A stretch of 12,963 bases of DNA from an uncultured Prevotella sp. (GTDB lineage: Bacteria; Bacteroidota; Bacteroidia; Bacteroidales; Bacteroidaceae). A program made the position numbers and the translations under genes. Below, piece after piece: positions 7,371 to 12,963 of the stretch. Location of the stretch: positions 1 to 12,963 of the forward strand of contig URFI01000042.1 of the NCBI GenBank assembly GCA_900547085.1, read 5' to 3'. Below the pieces are notes generated by a model. The model was given only the letters and a program-made list of their open reading frames with translations. It had not been told where the DNA came from and searched no databases. Numbering within the stretch: position 1 is the stretch's first letter; each line of letters begins with the position of its first letter.

Positions 7371-8449
7371 AATATATCAAACATATTTTCTGTCTATTGA
7401 CCCTGTTTCTGGTTCTTTCTCCAGCGATGGCTGCTGACCAGGAAAAGGAAAATATTGACTTGGAGGAGATTTTGATGGGCCATATTAAAGACTCCTACGA
7501 GTGGCACATAACTGACTTTATGGGCAAGCCAATCGTGTTGCATCTGCCGGTTATCGTCAAAAGTTCGACGGGATGGCATGTATTTTGCAGTAATGAATTT
7601 GCCCATGAACCCAATGAACAAGGAAACAGGCCAGGTCCTTATGGCTTGTATATTGCAAATAACGAAGTACACGAGAATAAGATTTGCGAGATGGTGAATG
7701 GAGAAGAGGTTCGGCCTTTTGACATATCTATCACCAAAACCGTCGTCATTCTGTTTATCAATGCCATTATCTTACTTCTGTGTATTCTCATTCCTTCTAG
7801 ATGGTGTCGCAATCATAAGCCGAGTGACCCTGCTCCTGGAGGATTCACGGGGATGGTGCACATGTTTGTCATGTCAGTTTATGATGATGTGATTAAACCG
7901 ACACTGGGTGAAGAAGCTGATAAGTATGCTCCATATCTGTTGACTTGTTTTTTCTTCATCCTCATCTCTAACTTCATGGGTGTCATACCTTTTCCACCAG
8001 GAGGAGGTAACCTTACGGGGAACATCACCTGTACTTTCTTCTTGGCTCTATGCACTTTCTTGGTAACGAACTTAACAGGAACGAAGGCATATTGGAAGGA
8101 TATCTTCTGGCCGGACGTCCCTTTGTGGATGAAGGCACCGATTCCTTTGATGCCTTTTATCGAGTTCTTTGGAATTCTCACAAAGCCTCTGGCCTTGATG
8201 ATTCGATTGTTTGCCAACATGATGGCTGGCCATGCCATTGCCATATCGTTTGCATGCATCATCTTTATCATGTTTGCAATCAACCCAGTATCAGGTACTT
8301 TGATGACTGTCGTCAGCGTCCTGATGAGCATCTTCATGATGTTGCTCGAACTGTTGGTATGCTATATCCAAGCATTAGTGTTTACCATGTTGAGCGCAGT
8401 CTTTATCTCACTCGCCCATGTTAAGGAACACAAGGCATCTGTAGAATAG
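7367..8449 (+). CDS. atpB: F1Fo ATP synthase a subunit, with exported N-terminal domain
   Basis: Membrane stator subunit that forms the two half-channels through which ions reach the c-ring. The 360 residues exceed the E. coli protein (271) because of an N-terminal extension: a signal peptide (about 1-22, cleavage after AMA) and about 100 residues facing the periplasm, before the first core helix at about 123. The core has the essential Arg at 280 in LALMIRLFANMMAGHA (E. coli R210) and Q335 in CYIQALVFTMLSAVFISL (E. coli Q252). The exported part carries two Cys, C74 and C107, that could form a disulfide, and motifs such as DSYEWHITDF. Such an extension is common in Bacteroidota AtpB; its task is not known to me. 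The start overlaps the stop of the gene before it. Confidence 0.96.
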   Translation: MKYIKHIFCLLTLFLVLSPAMAADQEKENIDLEEILMGHIKDSYEWHITDFMGKPIVLHLPVIVKSSTGWHVFCSNEFAHEPNEQGNRPGPYGLYIANNEVHENKICEMVNGEEVRPFDISITKTVVILFINAIILLLCILIPSRWCRNHKPSDPAPGGFTGMVHMFVMSVYDDVIKPTLGEEADKYAPYLLTCFFFILISNFMGVIPFPPGGGNLTGNITCTFFLALCTFLVTNLTGTKAYWKDIFWPDVPLWMKAPIPLMPFIEFFGILTKPLALMIRLFANMMAGHAIAISFACIIFIMFAINPVSGTLMTVVSVLMSIFMMLLELLVCYIQALVFTMLSAVFISLAHVKEHKASVE

Positions 8450-8492
8450 AAATTGAAATATATTAAAATAATAACTTAAAATTAAAACGACT

Positions 8493-8735
8493 ATGTTATC
8501 ATTATTATTAGCAGCAGATGCTGTTGCAAAAGTAGGTGCCGCAATTGGCGGTGGTATATCTGTAATTGGCGCAGGTATCGGTATCGGACGTATTGGTGGT
8601 AATGCTATGGATGCCATGGCACGTCAGCCAGAGAAGATTGGTGACTTGCGTTCTTCCATGATTATTGCGGCCGCGTTGATTGAAGGTGCAGCATTCCTGT
8701 CGATTATCATTGCTCTGCTTTCATTGTTTGTATAG
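8493..8735 (+). CDS. atpE: F1Fo ATP synthase c subunit
   Basis: Proteolipid of 80 residues forming the rotating ring of Fo. Two membrane helices (about 4-40 and 52-80) are joined by the polar loop ARQPEKIGD. Helix 1 holds the glycine-rich packing motif (GIGIGRIGG), and helix 2 the ion-carrying carboxylate E64 in AALIEGAAF. The residues that bind Na+ in Na+-type rings (a Gln in helix 1, and Ser or Thr just after the Glu) are not present here: the aligned positions are Ile and Gly. A proton-driven ring is therefore likely. The 43-base leader before the ATG is almost entirely A and T, which may favour strong translation of this high-copy subunit. Confidence 0.97.
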   Translation: MLSLLLAADAVAKVGAAIGGGISVIGAGIGIGRIGGNAMDAMARQPEKIGDLRSSMIIAAALIEGAAFLSIIIALLSLFV

Positions 8736-8747
8736 AGGTTGAAATAG

Positions 8748-8772
8748 CAGATGGTATTTGTCTTGCCATCTG
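8748..8772 (+). other. Intercistronic hairpin between atpE and atpF
   Basis: CAGATGG (8748-8754) pairs perfectly with CCATCTG (8766-8772) around an 11-base loop, extendable by G-U pairs. No T-tract follows, so it is not a terminator. It could protect the atpE 3' end or mark a processing site. Confidence 0.45.
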
Positions 8773-8824
8773 TCGATGTAGAAAATACACATTCAACTGA
8801 TTAACAAGAAATTAATAATAGCTT

Positions 8825-9331
8825 ATGTCATTAATAACTCCTGATTTTGGATTGTTTTTCTGGATGGCCATCGTCTTTATCATTGTATTGGCCATCTTAT
8901 GGAAATGGGGCTTTCCATCAATTGTCAATATGGTGAATAGCCGAAAGGAATTCATTGACGACAGCTTGAGAAAGGCTCATGAGGCCAATGAAAGGCTAGC
9001 AAACATACAGAAAGAAGGGGAAACCATGCTCCAAAATGCGAGAGAAAAGCAGGCACAAATATTGAAGGATGCAGCGGATACTCGCGATGCGATTGTTGTG
9101 AAAGCTCAGGAGAAAGCTACAAATGAAGGTTCTAGATTGCTCAATGAGGCAAAAGCTGAAATAGAAGTAGAAAAGCAAAATGCCATTCGCGACATTCGCA
9201 CACAGGTAGCTGAGATTTCCGTTCAGGTAGCAGAAAAGATTGTTCGCGAGAAACTTTCTTCGAATGAGAGTCAAATGGAATTAATCAACAAACTGCTGAA
9301 TGACATTTCTGTTGGTAAAAATAATGAGTAA
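8825..9331 (+). CDS. atpF: F1Fo ATP synthase b subunit
   Basis: Peripheral stalk subunit that anchors the F1 head to Fo. The 168 residues begin with one membrane helix (about 9-28, FGLFFWMAIVFIIVLAILWKW) and continue as a long charged helix rich in Ala, Glu, Lys and Gln (about 35-150), as expected for the parallel coiled-coil b dimer. Only one b-type gene is present, so the stalk should be a homodimer. It lies between atpE and atpH; the gap to atpH is six bases. Confidence 0.95.
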   Translation: MSLITPDFGLFFWMAIVFIIVLAILWKWGFPSIVNMVNSRKEFIDDSLRKAHEANERLANIQKEGETMLQNAREKQAQILKDAADTRDAIVVKAQEKATNEGSRLLNEAKAEIEVEKQNAIRDIRTQVAEISVQVAEKIVREKLSSNESQMELINKLLNDISVGKNNE

Positions 9332-9337
9332 AAGGAT

Positions 9338-9874
9338 ATGGCTATAGGTGTAATATCAGTCAGATATGCAAGGGCGCTTTTAAAATGTGCGATGGAGCTG
9401 AACCTGGAAGACAAGGTTTATCAGGAGATGATAACTCTTGCTGATCAATATAATCGTGTACCTGAACTGCGTTCTACAATAGACAATCCGATGCTTGATA
9501 AGGACAAAAAGCAAGCACTTTTGCAAGCTGCTTGTGGGATGAATATCTCTGAATTGACAGAGAAATTTATCCAGTTGGTACTACACGAAGGTAGAGAGAA
9601 TGTCATCCAGATGATGGCCACATCCTATATTACGCTTTATCGAAAACAGAAAAACATCATCAGTGGCCGATTGATTACTGCAACAACAGTCACGCCTGAG
9701 GTGGAGCAGAAAATGAAACAGATGGTTCAAAACAAGTCTCAGGCTACGGTTGAGTTCCAAACAGAAGTCAACCCAGACATCATTGGAGGCTTTATCCTTG
9801 AATATGATTCTTACCGTATGGATGCCAGCGTTCAAACAAAACTGAACAATATCCTGAAAGAGCTTAAGAAATAA
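9338..9874 (+). CDS. atpH: F1Fo ATP synthase delta subunit
   Basis: Soluble subunit that joins the top of the F1 head to the b stalk. The 178 residues match the family length and pattern: SVRYARALLKCAMELN at the N-terminus (six-helix domain, about 5-105) and the C-terminal part with QTEVNPDIIGGFILEYDSYRMDASV, the conserved region ending the protein. The start is six bases after the atpF stop. The gap to atpA is 19 A-rich bases. Confidence 0.95.
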   Translation: MAIGVISVRYARALLKCAMELNLEDKVYQEMITLADQYNRVPELRSTIDNPMLDKDKKQALLQAACGMNISELTEKFIQLVLHEGRENVIQMMATSYITLYRKQKNIISGRLITATTVTPEVEQKMKQMVQNKSQATVEFQTEVNPDIIGGFILEYDSYRMDASVQTKLNNILKELKK

Positions 9875-9893
9875 ATTAAAAAGAAAAAATAAA

Positions 9894-11480
9894 ATGTCAG
9901 ACAAAATAAAACCAAGCGAAGTGTCAGACGTACTACTTCAACAACTAAGAGGTGTCAGCTCGGACAATCAGTTTGAAGAAACTGGTACCGTACTTAACGT
10001 GGGGGATGGTGTGGCTCGCGTGTACGGTTTGCAGAATGCCGAAGCTAACGAGTTGCTCGAGTTTGAGAATGGCGTAATGGCCATTGTGATGAACTTGGAG
10101 GAAGATAACGTTGGTTGTATTCTTTTGGGATCATCATCCGCCATCAAGGAGGGAATGGTTGTGAAACGTACCCATCGCATCGCATCCATCCGCGTGAATG
10201 ACAACATGCTTGGACGTGTCATCAACCCTCTTGGTGAGGCTATTGACGGATTGGGCGAGCTCGATTTGACAGAATCGTTTGAAATGCCGCTGGATCGTAA
10301 AGCTCCGGGAGTGATTTACAGACAACCCGTGAAAGAACCGCTGCAGACAGGATTGAAATCTGTTGACTCGATGATTCCAATTGGTAGAGGACAGCGTGAG
10401 TTGATTATTGGTGACCGCCAAACAGGTAAAACAGCCATTGCGGTTGACACCATTATCAACCAGAAGAGCTTTTATGATGCCGGTAAACCCGTTTACTGTA
10501 TTTACGTGGCAATCGGCCAAAAAGCATCCACTGTTGCAAACCTTGTTCAGACATTAAAAGAACGTGGCGCTTTACCTTATTCCATCATCGTTTCTGCTAC
10601 AGCCGCTGACCCAGCTGCCATGCAATACTATGCGCCGTTTGCAGGCGCTGCCATCGGTGAGTATTTCCGCGATCGAGGAGAGTCAGCTCTGGTTGTATAC
10701 GATGATTTGTCTAAACAAGCCGTAGCTTACCGCGAGATTTCACTGATTCTCCGCCGTCCTTCTGGACGCGAAGCTTATCCTGGCGATGTATTTTATCTAC
10801 ACTCTAGATTGTTGGAACGGGCTGCTCGTATCAATGACCAGCAAGAGGTAGCCGAACAGATGAACGACTTGCCCGAGTGCCTGAAGGGTCATGTCAAAGG
10901 TGGTGGTTCATTGACAGCCTTGCCAATTATTGAAACCCAGGCAGGCGATGTGTCAGCCTATATTCCCACCAATGTAATCTCTATTACAGACGGCCAGATT
11001 TACCTTGAGACCAATCTTTTCAACCAAGGTTTCCGACCTGCCGTCAACGTAGGTATCTCTGTGTCACGTGTTGGTGGTAGTGCTCAGATCAAGAGTATGA
11101 AAAAAGTTGCCGGAACTTTGAAAATTGATCAAGCCCAGTATCGAGAGCTAGAAGCTTTCTCCAAGTTCTCCAGTGATATGGATTCCGTTACAGCGATGAC
11201 ACTAGACCGAGGCAGAAAGAACAATCAGTTGTTGATTCAGCCACAATACAGTCCTGTTCCTGTGGGCGAGCAAGTTGCCATTCTTTATTGTGGCGTACAT
11301 GGCTTGCTGCATGATGTGCCAATTGATGAAGTTCGAACATGCCAAGATTTTTTGGAAGCCATGCGCACCAAACATGCTGATGTACTGAAGGTTCTTGAGT
11401 CAGGCCAATTAACAGACGAAGCCATCCAGACCATCGAGCAGACCATGAGCGAAGTGACAGCTTCTTATAAAGTTTCATAG
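9894..11480 (+). CDS. atpA: F1Fo ATP synthase alpha subunit
   Basis: Non-catalytic nucleotide-binding subunit of the F1 head (three copies), which also supplies an Arg to the catalytic site. The 528 residues contain the N-terminal barrel (about 27-95), a Walker A loop GDRQTGKT (173-180), the strand ALVVYDDLSKQA (about 265-276) and VGISVSRVGGSAQ with the arginine finger R392. An insertion at about 313-336 (around DQQEVAEQMNDLPECLKGH), ahead of GGSLTALPIIETQAGD, separates it from the E. coli protein and is typical of Bacteroidota. The leader is A-rich (about 19 bases). atpG starts three bases after its stop. Confidence 0.98.
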   Translation: MSDKIKPSEVSDVLLQQLRGVSSDNQFEETGTVLNVGDGVARVYGLQNAEANELLEFENGVMAIVMNLEEDNVGCILLGSSSAIKEGMVVKRTHRIASIRVNDNMLGRVINPLGEAIDGLGELDLTESFEMPLDRKAPGVIYRQPVKEPLQTGLKSVDSMIPIGRGQRELIIGDRQTGKTAIAVDTIINQKSFYDAGKPVYCIYVAIGQKASTVANLVQTLKERGALPYSIIVSATAADPAAMQYYAPFAGAAIGEYFRDRGESALVVYDDLSKQAVAYREISLILRRPSGREAYPGDVFYLHSRLLERAARINDQQEVAEQMNDLPECLKGHVKGGGSLTALPIIETQAGDVSAYIPTNVISITDGQIYLETNLFNQGFRPAVNVGISVSRVGGSAQIKSMKKVAGTLKIDQAQYRELEAFSKFSSDMDSVTAMTLDRGRKNNQLLIQPQYSPVPVGEQVAILYCGVHGLLHDVPIDEVRTCQDFLEAMRTKHADVLKVLESGQLTDEAIQTIEQTMSEVTASYKVS

Positions 11481-11483
11481 CCT

Positions 11484-12445
11484 ATGCCGTCACTCAAAGA
11501 GATAAAGACACGTATTGCCAGTGTCAAGAATACTCGAAAAATCACCAGTGCGATGAAGATGGTTGCATCCAGCAAACTTCATCATGCACAGGTTAGAGTA
11601 GAGAATATGCTCCCATACGAAAATATGTTGGAACATATTCTATTTCCATGCCAGATACTGACACGCCATTTGACGCTAAACGTCCAAACTTGAAGAGAGT
11701 GGCACTGGTGGTTTTTGCTTCAAACAGCAGCCTTTGCGGTAGTTTCAATGTAAATGTGTTGAAAATGATGCAACAGGCTATAAAAGAGTACCGTCGTCAA
11801 GGAATTGACAAGGATAACATCATTATTTATCCTATTGGCCGAAAAGTCGCTGAGCGTGTTGCAAAGATGGGATATCCTTCTGCTGGAAATTTCATTGAAT
11901 TGGCCGATAAGCCTAATGCGCAGGCGTGCCAAAAGATTGCTCATGAAATTGCACATAAGTTTCTAGACGGTGAGTATGACAAGGTTGAGATGATTTATCA
12001 TCACTTTAAGAGTGTGGGTTCTCAGATTCTGACTCGTAAAACCTTCTTGCCCATTGACTTGTCAACGGAGATTGGATGGGGAAATGATCGTGACCTGAAA
12101 TCTTCTTACACAACGGCAAGGGCACAGGAATACTTGAGAAGAAAGAATCTAAAAGTAGAAAGGAAGGAGATAGATGTAAAGCCATTGAACGATGACTTCA
12201 TTGTTGAGCCTGATATTAAGACTGTGTTGGGCACTTTGATACCCAATCAATTACACCTCATGTTCTATACGGCATTGCTAGATAGCAACGCAAGTGAACA
12301 TGCCGCTCGAATGGTCGCTATGCAAACAGCTACCGACAATGCAGATGACTTGCTTCGTTCACTCAATTTACAGTATAACAAGGGTAGACAACAAGCCATT
12401 ACAAACGAGTTGCTGGATATTGTTGGCGGTACTATTAATAACTAG
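11484..12445 (+). pseudogene. atpG: F1Fo ATP synthase gamma subunit gene, frameshifted as given
   Basis: Gamma is the rotating shaft of the enzyme. The first frame (11484-11693) gives the conserved start SLKEIKTRIASVKNTRKITSAMKMVASSKLHHAQ and stays gamma-like to about EHILF (near 11645), then runs into unrelated residues and a stop. The rest lies one frame over, from about 11648: RVALVVFASNSSLCGSFN, IYHHFKSVGSQ and the conserved C-terminus MVAMQTATDNADDLL with YNKGRQQAITNELLDIVGG. Adding one base (or 3n+1 bases) near 11641-11647, where a TTT run lies, restores one protein of about 319 residues. No canonical slippery heptamer is in place for programmed -1 frameshifting. The ATG at 11648 could start a shorter product, but that would lack the N-terminal shaft helix. 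Because every other atp gene is intact, a sequencing error is more likely than true loss. Confidence 0.9.
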
Positions 12446-12469
12446 ACATTTTATGTAATTGAACAAAAT

Positions 12470-12509
12470 AGTTCGAGATGACACGATGATGTTATCTCGA
12501 ACTTTTTTT
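12470..12509 (+). terminator. Rho-independent terminator of the atp operon
   Basis: GTTCGAGATGAC (12471-12482) pairs with GTTATCTCGAAC (12491-12502), with one G-T wobble, around an 8-base loop. Seven T residues follow (12503-12509). It starts 25 bases after the atpG stop. Confidence 0.92.
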
Positions 12510-12556
12510 GTTCCTTTTTTTGAGTGTCAAAAGCATAACCAAATAGATGAATGCTT

Positions 12557-12644
12557 GAAGTCAATGCTTTAACTGCCCAAAGACAATGCTTTAAAAGCTC
12601 AAACTCATTGACTTTGATATTCAAAATCAATGAGTTTGAAGTCT
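12557..12644. repeat. Degenerate 22-bp-phased array related to the one at 2415
   Basis: Four consecutive 22-base units start at 12557, 12579, 12601 and 12623. Their 5' cores are GAAGTCAATGCTTT, AAAGACAATGCTTT, AAACTCATTGACTTT (the reverse complement of the core type) and AAAATCAATGAGTTT. The bases completing each unit differ. The core reads roughly AAAxTCAxTGAxTTT, which is close to its own reverse complement. The 16-base sequence AAAGTCAATGAGTTTG is identical at 2415-2430 (+) and 12615-12600 (-). The array lies between the atp terminator and the convergent tRNA gene. Confidence 0.75.
12600..12638. repeat. Long inverted repeat formed by two array units
   Basis: The 18-base arms (12600-12617 and 12621-12638) are complementary except at one position and are split by only TAT. 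In minus-strand RNA the odd position is a G-U pair, giving a continuous 18-bp hairpin starting 17 bases after the tRNA 3' end, with AGCTTTT beyond it. It might serve as the tRNA terminator, though the T-run is short and not immediately adjacent. Confidence 0.7.
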
Positions 12645-12654
12645 CTTTTGTTAG

Positions 12655-12742
12655 CGGAAGATGAGGGATTCAAACCCCCGATACCCAAAAAGGGTATACC
12701 GGATTTCGAGTCCAGCGCATTCGGTCACTCTGCCAATCTTCC
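12655..12742 (-). tRNA. tRNA-Ser (anticodon CGA)
   Basis: On the minus strand the acceptor arms GGAAGAT (5') and ATCTTCC (3') pair fully, with discriminator G at 12655. The anticodon loop is CTCGAAA, with anticodon CGA at 12708-12706, reading UCG serine codons. A long variable arm (ATACCC-TTTTT-GGGTAT) is the class II mark of tRNA-Ser, and the T arm contains GTTTGAATC. The CCA end is not encoded (CTA follows the discriminator). It is convergent with the atp operon. Confidence 0.96.
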
Positions 12743-12754
12743 TATTTGAGTGTG

Positions 12755-12785
12755 CAAATGTAATAATAATTTGGCAATGCCCAAA
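12755..12785 (-). promoter_or_regulatory. Predicted promoter of the tRNA-Ser gene
   Basis: On the minus strand TTTG (12785-12782), a 19-base spacer, then TACATTTG (12762-12755), a full match to TTTG / TAnnTTTG. Transcription should start a few bases before the mature tRNA 5' end at 12742. Confidence 0.8.
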
Positions 12786-12864
12786 ATTTTTTAACCATTT
12801 AATATGCTCAGAGCATCTAGTATAACTTGCATGTGCCCCAACTGGAATTGTTAAGATGAAGCCA

Positions 12865-12896
12865 TGTGTTTATTCAACAGTTATATCGTAGCTTTG
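12865..12896 (+). promoter_or_regulatory. Predicted promoter for a gene at the right edge
   Basis: TAGCTTTG (12889-12896) matches TAnnTTTG, with a poor -33 match TGTG (12865-12868) 20 bases upstream. It points rightward to the possible start codon at 12946, giving a leader of about 40 bases. Confidence 0.5.
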
Positions 12897-12945
12897 CACC
12901 ACGCTTTCATTGAACACAAAAAATAGATCAAATGCATTAATTAGA

Positions 12946-12963
12946 ATGGACCGTATGTCAATT
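12946..12963 (+). CDS. Possible start of an unidentified gene (cut by window end)
   Basis: An ATG about 40 bases downstream of a predicted promoter opens a frame reading MDRMSI to the window edge. An earlier ATG at 12932 stops after two codons. Too little sequence is present to name a product, and the ATG at 12955 in the same frame is an alternative start. Confidence 0.3.

Noticed and set aside
7879..8337. Minus-strand open frame of 152 codons within atpB
   Set aside because: It lies wholly opposite a clearly conserved gene, its sequence is low-complexity (rich in Met, Lys, Ile), and it has no promoter or recognisable domain. The other long antisense frames over rprX, nhaD and the atp genes were discarded for the same reason.
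11640..11650. Programmed -1 frameshift in atpG
   Set aside because: The codons ATT CTA TTT CCA do not form a canonical X XXY YYZ slippery site, and gamma is not known to use recoding.

Overview
The window looks like chromosomal DNA from a Bacteroidota bacterium, most likely Prevotella or a close relative. The evidence is a RprX/RprY-type two-component pair, the Bacteroidota ATP synthase gene order (beta and epsilon first, then a small membrane protein, then a, c, b, delta, alpha, gamma), insertions in AtpD and AtpA typical of the phylum, promoters of the TTTG / TAnnTTTG type, and A/T-rich leaders in place of clear Shine-Dalgarno sites. The genus is an inference from protein similarity recalled from memory, not from a search.

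Layout: positions 1-2262 hold a sensor kinase (5' end outside the window) and its response regulator, closed by a strong intrinsic terminator. The 367-base gap to 2629 holds that terminator, a 22-bp tandem repeat of nearly four copies, a short palindrome and a good promoter. Next come a NhaD-family Na+/H+ antiporter (2630-4009) and, 17 bases on, a 6-phosphofructokinase gene (4027-5004) interrupted by an in-frame TGA. From 5155 to 12445 runs the complete F1Fo ATP synthase operon: atpD, atpC, an AtpI-like membrane protein, atpB, atpE, atpF, atpH, atpA, atpG. As given, atpG carries a frameshift. A terminator, a second 22-bp-phased repeat array and a convergent tRNA-Ser(CGA) gene with its own promoter follow. 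The window ends in a promoter and what may be the first codons of another gene.

Functionally the window is about membrane energetics. The antiporter exchanges Na+ and H+, the ATP synthase (whose c subunit lacks the Na+-binding residues and so is probably H+-driven) makes ATP, and the kinase/regulator pair may sense the envelope. No wholly new system is visible. The points most worth a second look are the two related 22-bp arrays of near-palindromic units lying just past transcription terminators, the two disrupted housekeeping genes, and the Cys-containing exported domain of AtpB.
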